A DNA stretch of 16,471 nucleotides from an uncultured Thermomicrobiales bacterium (GCA_902806365.1 CADCWJ010000530.1:1-16471), one strand, 5' to 3'. Shown: positions 1 through 6,823, numbered from the stretch's first letter. The notes: a model not told the origin generated them from the sequence alone. Made by a program: numbers and translations.

Positions 1-37
1 ACGGGAGACGGGGAACGAAACCAATTAGAGCTCCCCG

Positions 38-1195
38 TTACCGGTAGTAGAACGCCAGTTTCTGGCGATGCATGCGCACGCTCAGCAGGAGCCCCGCCAT
101 GATCAGGCAGCTCCAAAGCGACGAGATCCCCGCGCTCACGAACGGCAACGTGATCCCGGCGACGGGCATGATCCCGAGATTCATCCCAATGTTCAGAAAT
201 GCCTGAAAGAAGAAAACGCCGGTGATGCAGATCGCGAGGCACTGGCCGAAATGATCCCGCGCCGCCTCCGCGACCATCAGCCCCCGCCAGAGAAAGATCA
301 TCAGCGCCGCGAAGAGCGCGATCATCCCGAAGAACCCGAACATGCCGCTCGCATGGGCAAAGATGAAGTCGGACTCGCGGACCGCGACGAAGTTCATCCG
401 GCTCTGCGTTCCCCCGGAAAGTCCGTCACCGAACGTGCCTCCCGCGCCGATGCTGACGAGCCCCTGAATCGGCTGAAAGCCGCAATCAAGCGGGTTGCTT
501 TCCGGGTTCAGGGAGCAGATGAATCGCTCTTTTTGATACCCGGTCAGCACCAGGTTCCAGGCGAACCAGACGGCGACCGGCAGGAGCGCGATGATCGCGA
601 AGAAGTAGAGCCGCCTGGTGCGTGCTACCAGGAGCGACGCTCCCCAAAACGCCACAAAGACCATCGCCTGGCCAAGGTCTGGCCCCAGGAGGACGATCGC
701 CATCGGGAGCAGGACAATCAACCCGGCAATGATGAAATTGCCGAATTCCCTCATCGCCTCCCCTCGCGACGAGATGAAGGCGCTGAGCGCGATGATCGTC
801 GTGACCTTTGTGAACTCTGACGGCTGGATCGTCGTGAAACCGGCGTCGATCCAGTTCCTGGCACCACCGATGGCGACACCTGCCGGACTCATCACCGCGA
901 GGAGACCGACTATGCCGAGTCCGTAAAGGACCCATGCCATCGACTCGAAGTAGCGGTAATCAATCGACGCTACGATCAGCATCAGGACGATGCCAATCAT
1001 TCCGTACAACACCTGCGCGGTCCCGAGGTTCATGGTCAGCACGTGAGGGAGCCCCACGGAACTCCAGATCGTGACCGCGCCGAACGCCATGAGCACAAGG
1101 ATGGTGGTGAACAGGATTGCGTCGAACTCGTTCCACCGGCTGTTCGTGGCGTGGCGCGACTGAATCGTCATTCGGTTGTGGCGTGCGACCAGCAT
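38..1195 (-). CDS. rodA: RodA-type SEDS peptidoglycan glycosyltransferase
   Basis: SEDS-family integral membrane protein that polymerises lipid II glycan strands, normally paired with a class B PBP in the elongation complex. The sequence shows about ten hydrophobic segments and the motifs GGARNWI, QPSEFTK and GPDLGQA, an ESDFIFA loop whose Asp (residue 276 from this start) probably matches the essential SEDS Asp, and NIGMNLGIMPVAG near the C terminus. NIGMNLG is typical of RodA rather than FtsW. The usual SYGGSS that follows reads SAGISS here. Two Cys lie about 11 residues apart in the large outer loop (CSLNPESNPLDC) and could form a disulfide. I chose the ATG at 1195 because AGAGG lies about 9 nt upstream, giving 385 aa. 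An in-frame GTG at 1261 would add 22 residues but has no well-placed ribosome site. It follows the HD gene on the same strand by 72 nt. Family certain; RodA versus FtsW fairly sure. Confidence 0.88.
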   Translation of the reverse strand: MLVARHNRMTIQSRHATNSRWNEFDAILFTTILVLMAFGAVTIWSSVGLPHVLTMNLGTAQVLYGMIGIVLMLIVASIDYRYFESMAWVLYGLGIVGLLAVMSPAGVAIGGARNWIDAGFTTIQPSEFTKVTTIIALSAFISSRGEAMREFGNFIIAGLIVLLPMAIVLLGPDLGQAMVFVAFWGASLLVARTRRLYFFAIIALLPVAVWFAWNLVLTGYQKERFICSLNPESNPLDCGFQPIQGLVSIGAGGTFGDGLSGGTQSRMNFVAVRESDFIFAHASGMFGFFGMIALFAALMIFLWRGLMVAEAARDHFGQCLAICITGVFFFQAFLNIGMNLGIMPVAGITLPFVSAGISSLWSCLIMAGLLLSVRMHRQKLAFYYR

Positions 1196-1267
1196 ACGTC
1201 GTGACCTCTGATCTCGAAGTGACCCGGAACTCTTCGCAAGCGGGTAGTGCCATGATGGCACTACGGG

Positions 1268-1948
1268 TCAATGGCTCGCAACCTCCGAGATTCCAATAGT
1301 GAACGAGCAGCCAAGAATTTCCGCCGCCTGGCGGCACATCTTCCACTGAATGGAAAAGAGATCCTCAAGCTCCCGGGATGTGGCCACACTCACATCCTGG
1401 ACGATCTCCAGGCGCAGCGCCCGCGACTCACGATCGACCAACATCCTGGATGAAACGACCGAATAACCGACACGGTCATGAAGGTCCATGCCGTTCGAGT
1501 GTCGTTGGCGGACCCTGGATCGATGCACATCCGCCTTGTCGGCAATGATCAGCGCCGCCAAGACGGCGTCCGTCGCCACTTCGGGTCTACCATGATCGTC
1601 CCGGTGACAACCGATCGCCCCGGTGATGACGTTCACGTGCCCGGGCGGTACGCCAAGGCGCGAAAGTATCGCGTCGGCGAGGATCGCTCCGGTGGAGGCA
1701 TGGTGGCGGCGAGAGATGGCGTTACCGATATCGTGGAGCAGCGCGGCGATCCTGGCCTGCTCCTGGATGCGATCCTCGAAGCCCAGCTCACGCAGGAAGT
1801 TCGATGCGACCAGGCCCACGCGACGGACATGTGGGAATCCGTGCTCGTTCAACCCGAGCGCGCGCAGCCGGTCGTCGGCCGCGTCAACGAGTGTTCGCAC
1901 CTCCGGATCGTTCTCGACCTTGTGGAACTGACCCGGTATCGCGGCCAT
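1268..1948 (-). CDS. HD-domain metal-dependent phosphohydrolase
   Basis: Soluble 226-aa HD-superfamily protein. The metal-binding pattern is visible: His40 (PHVRRV), His72-Asp73 (ALLHDIGN), His82/His83, His115 and Asp137 (IIADKADVHRSR). The family hydrolyses phosphomonoesters or phosphodiesters, often of nucleotides, but the substrate cannot be read from the sequence. No GGDEF, ACT or RelA-type domain is fused to it. The ATG at 1948 is preceded by GAGGG about 9 nt upstream, so the start is well supported. It is the upstream gene of a probable two-gene transcription unit with rodA, which hints at, but does not prove, a role linked to envelope growth. Confidence 0.82.
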   Translation of the reverse strand: MAAIPGQFHKVENDPEVRTLVDAADDRLRALGLNEHGFPHVRRVGLVASNFLRELGFEDRIQEQARIAALLHDIGNAISRRHHASTGAILADAILSRLGVPPGHVNVITGAIGCHRDDHGRPEVATDAVLAALIIADKADVHRSRVRQRHSNGMDLHDRVGYSVVSSRMLVDRESRALRLEIVQDVSVATSRELEDLFSIQWKMCRQAAEILGCSFTIGISEVASH

Positions 1949-2153
1949 CGATGCTTTCCCTCTATTGCTCGGACGCCTGGGCTACCGGGCGCCGCGTCCG
2001 GCAGCCGGTGGAGAGATCGGTCGCGACGCCAATCAGATTCCCGTCAGGGTGCCGGTGGACGGGGAGGGCACTACACAGAGGGCACAATCATCAAGGAAGC
2101 CGGCGGCCAGCAAATGGAAGAATTCCTCTCCATGCTATCCTTCGGTGCATTGC

Positions 2154-2172
2154 GTTCGACTCTGTATCGAAC
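2154..2172. repeat. Inverted repeat in the divergent region 1949-2224
   Basis: GTTCGA-N7-TCGAAC, perfect 6-bp arms, lies about 53 nt before the DUF3090 gene in the 276-nt divergent gap between the HD gene and DUF3090. It could be a small operator or a weak RNA stem. The arm order (GTTC...GAAC) is opposite to the LexA boxes of Gram-positive type (GAAC...GTTC), so it is not an SOS box. I found no convincing -35/-10 pair on either strand in this gap and no other structured element. Confidence 0.3.
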
Positions 2173-2224
2173 CCCCCTGGCGCAACTTTGATGTGACTCC
2201 ATAGCGGACGAGGTCCTCCGGTCA

Positions 2225-2770
2225 ATGAGTGACGATTTTATCAATAGACCCTCTCCGGTCGATGCACAACGCGTCCAGGTCGAGGCACTTGGGGAACCGG
2301 GGCAGCGGCGGTTCCGGATGCTTCTCATCGTCAACGGTGAAACGCATATTATCTGGTTGGAAAAGCAGCAATTGCAGGCACTGGCGTTGATGATCGAGCA
2401 GATGTTCGAGGATGCGGTCAGCGATTCGCCGATGCTCCAGTCCGACGACACATTCCAGGAATTCGACAACGATGCCGATCACCAGTTTCGCCTGGGCAAG
2501 GTCGATTTGGGTTTCGACGAAACCGGTGATTCGGTCGTGATCGGAGCGTATGACCTGCAGCAGGACGAGCAGAACGGCCAGCCCGCCCTGAGCGTGCGGT
2601 TGAATCGCCGGCAGGCGCTTGCGCTCAGCGCCGATGTCGCGGCGCTCGCGGCGGCCGGGCGCCCCCGTTGTCCCATGTGCGGAGCCCCGAAAGATCCGTC
2701 CGGCCACGTCTGCCCAGAGCAGAACGGTCATCTCCCGCTGACGTACGAAGAGGAAGAGATCGAGGGCTGA
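2225..2770 (+). CDS. DUF3090 family protein
   Basis: This 181-aa protein matches the DUF3090 family, known from Actinobacteria and Chloroflexota and of unknown function. The N-terminal part (about 20-145) has the family look: GEPGQRRF near residue 23, then a mixed alpha/beta pattern with an acidic stretch around 72-85. The C terminus carries CPMCGAPKDPSGHVCP, with Cys149, Cys152, His161 and Cys163 spaced as in a zinc knuckle. The tail is acidic (EEEEIEG). The start ATG is preceded by GAGG about 11 nt upstream. It is monocistronic as far as can be seen: the upstream gene is divergent and the next gene downstream has its own promoter. No enzymatic motif is visible. Confidence 0.8.
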   Translation: MSDDFINRPSPVDAQRVQVEALGEPGQRRFRMLLIVNGETHIIWLEKQQLQALALMIEQMFEDAVSDSPMLQSDDTFQEFDNDADHQFRLGKVDLGFDETGDSVVIGAYDLQQDEQNGQPALSVRLNRRQALALSADVAALAAAGRPRCPMCGAPKDPSGHVCPEQNGHLPLTYEEEEIEG

Positions 2771-2850
2771 TCCGGCAGCCTTGGGGAATCGTCAAGGTCG
2801 CGCCGCATCGCGTCCAGGGTCCGCCAGCCGGTCAACTCATTGTGAAAAGG

Positions 2851-2880
2851 TTGACAAGGTCGTATCGTGCTCCGTACCAT
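2851..2880 (+). promoter_or_regulatory. Promoter of the ilv-leu operon
   Basis: A perfect -35 hexamer TTGACA (2851-2856), an 18-nt spacer and a -10-like TACCAT (2875-2880). Transcription would start near 2887, about 47 nt before the leader peptide ATG. It is the best vegetative-type promoter match I saw in the window. The -10 is imperfect and the start site is inferred. Confidence 0.6.
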
Positions 2881-2933
2881 GTACGTGGTCGTCACGCTTG
2901 ACGCGCCAGAACCACGAAAGCGGTGCATCGTTC

Positions 2934-3023
2934 ATGACCCTGTCGTTCGCCCTCTCCACCATTATTAGCCTCGTACTTATTACGCTCCCACGGGGGAGCG
3001 GTTGGTGCGCGCGGGGAGAGTAG
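2934..3023 (+). CDS. Ilv-leu leader peptide (attenuation)
   Basis: A 29-codon reading frame from ATG to TAG. Nine of its first 18 residues are branched-chain amino acids (5 Leu, 3 Ile, 1 Val), and codons 10-18 read I-I-S-L-V-L-I-T-L. All three Ile codons are ATT and the Val codon is GTA, choices that look rare in this GC-rich window. The frame ends just before the attenuator terminator and precedes ilvB. This is the arrangement of leader peptides that sense charged tRNA-Ile, tRNA-Leu and tRNA-Val. No strong Shine-Dalgarno precedes the ATG; an in-frame TTG at 2898 would give a 41-residue version. The function is inferred from composition and placement. Confidence 0.72.
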   Translation: MTLSFALSTIISLVLITLPRGSGWCARGE

Positions 3024-3078
3024 GCCGAAAAGGCAAATCGAATGTGACAGCAGGCAGGCCTCCCCAGCACAGGGAGGC
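2983..3078 (+). promoter_or_regulatory. Ribosome-mediated transcription attenuator
   Basis: Three mutually exclusive pairings can be drawn. Pause hairpin: CGCTCCC (2983-2989) with GGGAGCG (2994-3000), 7 bp and a 4-nt loop; it overlaps leader codon 18, a Leu CTC. Antiterminator: GGGGAG at 2993-2998 or at 3013-3018 with CTCCCC (3060-3065). Terminator: 3058-3064 with 3072-3078. A ribosome stalled at the Ile/Leu/Val codons (2961-2987) would block the pause hairpin and leave 3013-3018 free to form the antiterminator. A ribosome reaching the stop codon (3021-3023) would cover 3013-3018 and let the terminator form. No T-box motif is present. The remaining stretch 3085-3287, between the terminator and ilvB, shows nothing else I can support. 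Confidence 0.68.
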
Positions 3079-3084
3079 TTTTTT
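3057..3084 (+). terminator. Intrinsic terminator of the ilv-leu leader
   Basis: GCCTCCC (3058-3064), a 7-nt loop, GGGAGGC (3072-3078), then six T (3079-3084). The stem may extend by one or two pairs. It lies 35 nt after the leader stop codon and about 200 nt before ilvB, so it would end transcription before the operon unless disrupted. Confidence 0.85.
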
Positions 3085-3287
3085 GATGTTCCTGACCAAC
3101 GCCGTGCAGGACGCATCCGAACCCTTCCGGCGGCATTCAACGATGGATGCCTGGGGGAGGCCAGAGCGAAGACCGCGGATACGTGTTTCGCTCTCGCCAG
3201 CGATCCGCAAGGACGCGGAGATATCGGACGTCAATCGCACGGGCAATCGACGCTTTCGCCGATTGTGGATGGAAATGGAGCATCGTC

Positions 3288-5078
3288 ATGGTCGTCGCCC
3301 GGCAGCGTGAACCACTCTCTCCCCTTGAGCCCTCACCGCTTGTGCCACAAGAACCGGAGCCCCGGCTCGCTGCCGTTCCGGAGGTTCTGAGCGGTGCGCG
3401 GATCACCTGCCGTTGCCTCGAAGAGGAAGGGATAACGACCGTTTTCGGCTATCCCGGAGGCGCCGTCATTCCGCTGTACGACGCCATTCCCGACTCCTCG
3501 TTCACCCATGTCCTGACTCGCTTCGAGCAATGGGCCGCCCTGGCGGCGGTTGGCTACGCACGGGCGACCGGCGATGTCGGCGTCTGCATCGCGACGTCGG
3601 GTCCTGGCGCGACGAACCTGGTGACGGCGCTTGCGGATGCCTACCTCGATTCGGTGCCGATCGTCGCGATCACCGGGCAGGTCTCTCAGGCGCTGATCGG
3701 ACGCGACGGCTTTCAGGAGGTCGACATCACCGGCATCACGCTGCCGGTAACGAAGCACAACTACCTGGTCCGGCGCCCGGAGGACATTGCCCCAACGATC
3801 AAGGAAGCGTTCTACCTGGCCCGGTCCGGCCGCCCCGGTCCCGTGCTGGTGGATATTCCCAAGGACGTGTTCATCGCGAAAGCGGAGTTCACCTATCCGC
3901 GCACAACGGGCCGCAAGAGCTATCAGCCCAACACGATCCCGAACATACGGCAGGTCCGGCTCGCCGCCGAGCTCATCGGCCGGGCGACGAAGCCGCTGAT
4001 CATGGCGGGCCACGGAATCATCCTCAGCAAGGCCGAGGAGGTTTTCCAGCGCTTCGCCGAGAAAACCGACATCCCAACCATCTACACCTTGCTTGGGCTC
4101 GGCGCGATGGACGAGGCGCATCCACTCTCGCTCGGCATGATGGGTATGCACGGGCACCGCCACGTCAACCGGGCGCTCGAGGAGTGCGACCTGCTCGTCA
4201 ATATCGGAGCGCGGTTCGATGACCGGGCCACTGGGCGTGTCGCGGGGTTCGCGCCGAACGCAAAGATCATTCACGTGGACATCGACCCCGCCGAGATCGG
4301 CAAGAACATTCCCGCGGATGTCCCGGTAGTGGGCGATGCCGGCGAGGCGCTGAGGCTCCTCATCGAGGAAGTTGGGGACGGCGACCACGCTGGCTGGATG
4401 CGGTGGATCGACGAGCAGCGCGATCGGGTGCTGGAAGCAGCGCTCGAGGATGTCCCGGAGTGGCCCGAGCCTTACGCCATTATCAAGGCGATCTCGGCGG
4501 CGACCAACCGGGACGCGATCGTCACGACCGATGTTGGGCAGCACCAGATGTGGGCGGCTCAGCAGCTCGGGGTTCGATACGGTACCCGATGGATCACGTC
4601 CGGCGGGCTGGGCACCATGGGCTACGGGCTGCCGTCGGCGATCGGCGCCAAGATGGGCCGCCCGGATCTGGAGGTCTGGGCGATCATCGGGGATGGCGGG
4701 TTCCAGATGTCCTCCAGCGAGCTGGCAACCGCCGTTCAGCAGAAACTCGATATCAACATCGCGATCATCAACAACGGGTATCTGGGCATGGTCCGGCAGT
4801 GGCAGGATCTCTTCAACAACCGGAACTACTCCGAAGTCGAGATCAGCGGCCCGGACTTCGTGAAACTGGCTGAAGCCTACGGCGCGACAGGTATCCGGGT
4901 CCTGAAGGATGCCGAGATCATGCCGGCGATCCAGCGCGCGCGCTCGATCAAGGGTCCCGTGCTCGTTGAGTTCGTGGTCGAGCCGGAGGCGAACGTCTAT
5001 CCGATCGTTCCGCCGGGTGCGAGCAATTCGGAGATGATGCACAACCCGCAATGGATGCCCACGGCGGAGGACGTGTAG
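3288..5078 (+). CDS. ilvB: Acetolactate synthase, catalytic (large) subunit
   Basis: TPP-dependent enzyme (EC 2.2.1.6) that joins two pyruvates to acetolactate, or pyruvate and 2-ketobutyrate to acetohydroxybutyrate. This is the first committed step to Val, Leu and Ile. From the chosen ATG it is 596 aa. Residues 37-200 form the TPP-binding PYR domain with GYPGGAVIPLYDA and catalytic Glu80 in FEQWAA. The central domain follows, and the C-terminal PP domain has the TPP motif GDG at 468-470 ending in NN at 495-496. The N-terminal half resembles the IlvG subtype (GVCIATSGPGATNL, VAITGQV). The first 35 residues are a Pro/Glu-rich extension of unknown role. The start at 3288 has GGAG 7 nt upstream; the longer open frame from 3147 lacks such support. 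ilvN follows after 2 nt. Confidence 0.96.
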   Translation: MVVARQREPLSPLEPSPLVPQEPEPRLAAVPEVLSGARITCRCLEEEGITTVFGYPGGAVIPLYDAIPDSSFTHVLTRFEQWAALAAVGYARATGDVGVCIATSGPGATNLVTALADAYLDSVPIVAITGQVSQALIGRDGFQEVDITGITLPVTKHNYLVRRPEDIAPTIKEAFYLARSGRPGPVLVDIPKDVFIAKAEFTYPRTTGRKSYQPNTIPNIRQVRLAAELIGRATKPLIMAGHGIILSKAEEVFQRFAEKTDIPTIYTLLGLGAMDEAHPLSLGMMGMHGHRHVNRALEECDLLVNIGARFDDRATGRVAGFAPNAKIIHVDIDPAEIGKNIPADVPVVGDAGEALRLLIEEVGDGDHAGWMRWIDEQRDRVLEAALEDVPEWPEPYAIIKAISAATNRDAIVTTDVGQHQMWAAQQLGVRYGTRWITSGGLGTMGYGLPSAIGAKMGRPDLEVWAIIGDGGFQMSSSELATAVQQKLDINIAIINNGYLGMVRQWQDLFNNRNYSEVEISGPDFVKLAEAYGATGIRVLKDAEIMPAIQRARSIKGPVLVEFVVEPEANVYPIVPPGASNSEMMHNPQWMPTAEDV

Positions 5079-5080
5079 CC

Positions 5081-5623
5081 ATGCAACGTACCCACACGCT
5101 GGTCGTGCTCGTCGAGGATCAGCCAGGAGTCCTGAACCGGGTCGTCTCGCTCATGCGGCGCCGTTCCTTCAACATCGACTCGATCACGGTCGGGCATTCG
5201 GAACAAGCTGGACTCTCCCGGATGACGATCCTCGTCAACGGGGAGGACAGCGAGGTCGAGCAGGCAAGCAAGCAGCTCTACAAGCTCCTCGAAGTGGTCA
5301 AGGTAACCGACCTGCCGGTCAGTGAGGGAATCACCCGCGAGCTGGTCATGGTCAAAGTTGCCGCCAAGGGCCAGACCCGTTCCGAGGTGATTCAGATTTC
5401 CGAGATCTATGGCGCCCGGGTGCTCGATGCCACGCCCGGAACGCTGATGATCGAATGTACCGGCAACGAGGAGCAGATCGATTCGTTCCTGGCGATGATG
5501 CGCGTCTATGGCATTCGCGAGTTAGCCCGGAGCGGCAAGATCGCGATGGCGCGCGGGTCGATGGCCGGCCGGGGTGGCCGGGTGGATCGGATCAGCGAAG
5601 GTTCGGTCGCCGTGGCGGACTAG
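5081..5623 (+). CDS. ilvN: Acetolactate synthase, regulatory (small) subunit
   Basis: A 180-aa partner of IlvB that raises its activity and gives valine feedback inhibition. Residues 5-78 form an ACT domain (THTLVVLVEDQPGVLNRV), and about 85-155 form the C-terminal ALS small-subunit domain (RELVMVKVAAKGQTRSEV). Gly16 and Asn31 occupy the places of the valine-binding residues known from E. coli IlvH, which suggests normal feedback control. The last 20 residues are a Gly/Arg/Ser-rich tail. The ATG lies 2 nt after the ilvB stop, with GGAGG 10 nt upstream inside ilvB, so the two are translationally coupled. Confidence 0.95.
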   Translation: MQRTHTLVVLVEDQPGVLNRVVSLMRRRSFNIDSITVGHSEQAGLSRMTILVNGEDSEVEQASKQLYKLLEVVKVTDLPVSEGITRELVMVKVAAKGQTRSEVIQISEIYGARVLDATPGTLMIECTGNEEQIDSFLAMMRVYGIRELARSGKIAMARGSMAGRGGRVDRISEGSVAVAD

Positions 5624-5634
5624 AGCGGCAGACA

Positions 5635-5659
5635 CAACCGGAGCGAATCGCTCCGGTTG
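5635..5659 (+). other. Strong hairpin between ilvN and ilvC
   Basis: CAACCGGAGCG, a 3-nt AAT loop and CGCTCCGGTTG form a perfect 11-bp stem 12 nt after the ilvN stop. No U tract follows, so it is not a standard intrinsic terminator. It may protect the 3' end of the ilvBN message, act as a processing site, or reduce read-through into ilvC. Confidence 0.6.
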
Positions 5660-5730
5660 CTGACGACTGGACTGTCGGGCGTCGCGCACGAATTGGGAAG
5701 GCATCGGTGACGGACGCCGGTGAGGATGCG

Positions 5731-5759
5731 GGCAACCTGCGTTGCCAGGGGAGGAATCG
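5731..5759 (+). promoter_or_regulatory. Hairpin abutting the ilvC ribosome binding site
   Basis: GGCAAC, CTGC tetraloop and GTTGCC (5731-5746) form a perfect 6-bp stem directly followed by AGGGGAGG, which ends 5 nt before the ilvC ATG. The strong ribosome site decides the ilvC start. A weaker enclosing pair, GCATC (5701-5705) with GATGC (5725-5729), lies just upstream. A translational role is possible but unproven. Confidence 0.45.
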
Positions 5760-6794
5760 ATGCCGGCGGTGATCTACTACGAGAACGACGCGACGCTTGG
5801 AGCGCTTCAGGACAAGACCACCGCCATTATCGGCTACGGGGCGCAGGGACATGCGCACGCGCTCAACCTTCGGGATGCCGGCCTGAGCGTCATCGTTGGG
5901 CTGCATGAAGCGAGCAAGAGCCGGGACAAGGCGCTTGCCGAAGGATTGCGGGTGGAGGCTGTTGCTGACGCCGCGCGGACCGCCGACGTGATCATGCTGC
6001 TGGTGCCCGACCACATCCAGAAAAGTGTCTACGAGAGCGATATTCGCCCGCACCTGACCAAGGGCAAGACGCTGATGTTCGCCCATGGATTCGCCATCCA
6101 CTTCGGGCAGATCGAGCCGCCGGCGGATGTCGATGTGTCGATGATCGCGCCGAAGGCCCCGGGACAGCGCGTACGAGAGCTGTTCGAGGAGGGTATCGGG
6201 GTTCCCGCGCTTGTCGCCATCCATCAGGATCCGAGTGGGCAAGCCAGGGACGTGGCGCTTGCCTATGCCCGGGGCATCGGCTCGCTGAGTGCCGGCGTTC
6301 TGGAAACGACCTTCAAGGAGGAGACCGAGACCGACCTGTTCGGCGAGCAGGCAGTTCTCTGTGGCGGAATTTCGGCGCTGATCACGGCCGGGTACGAAAC
6401 GCTGGTCGACGCCGGGTACGAGCCGGAGAGCGCCTACTTCGAGTGCCTGCACGAGATGAAGCTTATCGTCGACCTGATCTACGAGGGCGGGCTGACGCAC
6501 ATGCGTGAGGTCATCTCCGACACCGCGGAGTACGGGGACTACTACGCCGGTCGCCGAATCATCAACGACTCGGTCAAGGTGGCGATGAAGGAGCTGCTCG
6601 GGCGGATCCAGGATGGCAGCTTTGCCCAGGAGTGGATTGCCGAGAACGAAAGCGGACGAGCGAACTTCCTGAGCATGCGCGAGGCCGGGAGGACGCACGG
6701 GATCGAACAGGTCGGGTCCCAGCTCCGAGGCATGATGCCCTGGCTCAAGACCGGAAAGGCGGCCCGCGAGGCGGCCATCCAGCGGCGAGGATAG
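5760..6794 (+). CDS. ilvC: Ketol-acid reductoisomerase, class I
   Basis: This enzyme (EC 1.1.1.86) isomerises and reduces acetolactate or acetohydroxybutyrate to the dihydroxy acids, using Mg2+ and a nicotinamide cofactor. It is 344 aa, the short class I form. The Rossmann motif GYGAQGHAHALNLRDAG spans 25-41. Catalytic or metal residues are all present: His109, Lys132, Asp192, Glu196, Glu228, Glu232 and Ser253. The cofactor loop after strand 2 reads GLHEASKSRDK (47-57), where NADPH enzymes usually have GLR plus small/Ser residues, so cofactor preference is uncertain. The start at 5760 has AGGGGAGG 5 nt upstream; an in-frame TTG at 5742 is not favoured. It lies 136 nt after ilvN and 29 nt before leuA. 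Confidence 0.96.
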   Translation: MPAVIYYENDATLGALQDKTTAIIGYGAQGHAHALNLRDAGLSVIVGLHEASKSRDKALAEGLRVEAVADAARTADVIMLLVPDHIQKSVYESDIRPHLTKGKTLMFAHGFAIHFGQIEPPADVDVSMIAPKAPGQRVRELFEEGIGVPALVAIHQDPSGQARDVALAYARGIGSLSAGVLETTFKEETETDLFGEQAVLCGGISALITAGYETLVDAGYEPESAYFECLHEMKLIVDLIYEGGLTHMREVISDTAEYGDYYAGRRIINDSVKVAMKELLGRIQDGSFAQEWIAENESGRANFLSMREAGRTHGIEQVGSQLRGMMPWLKTGKAAREAAIQRRG

Positions 6795-6823
6795 CGTCCC
6801 ATCCAGGAAAGGTAAGCCAGGCC

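Noticed and set aside
8..38. ACGGGGA/TCCCCGT inverted repeat at the rodA stop as a terminator
   Set aside because: The loop is 17 nt, the arm overlaps the stop codon and no T tract follows in the rodA direction before the window ends.
68..820. 250-codon plus-strand open frame opposite rodA
   Set aside because: Extremely charged, domain-less translation that mirrors a membrane protein on the minus strand.
2154..2172. LexA/SOS box at GTTCGA-N7-TCGAAC
   Set aside because: Arm orientation and spacing differ from GAAC-N4-GTTC, and the adjacent genes have no repair role.
2887..3287. T-box riboswitch upstream of ilvB
   Set aside because: No AGGGTGG-like T-box core or specifier stem is visible. 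The leader peptide and short hairpins explain the terminator better.
3147..3287. Longer ilvB start at 3147
   Set aside because: The 47 extra residues are Arg-rich with no family match, and the start lacks a ribosome site, while 3288 has GGAG at 7 nt.
3333..5051. 572-codon open frame antisense to ilvB
   Set aside because: Its translation is rich in Arg, Asp, His and Pro with no domain, as expected opposite a GC-rich gene. ilvB on the other strand is unmistakable.
5592..6698. 368-codon open frame antisense to ilvC
   Set aside because: Low-complexity Arg/His/Asp-rich translation, fully covered by ilvC with all catalytic residues in the plus frame.
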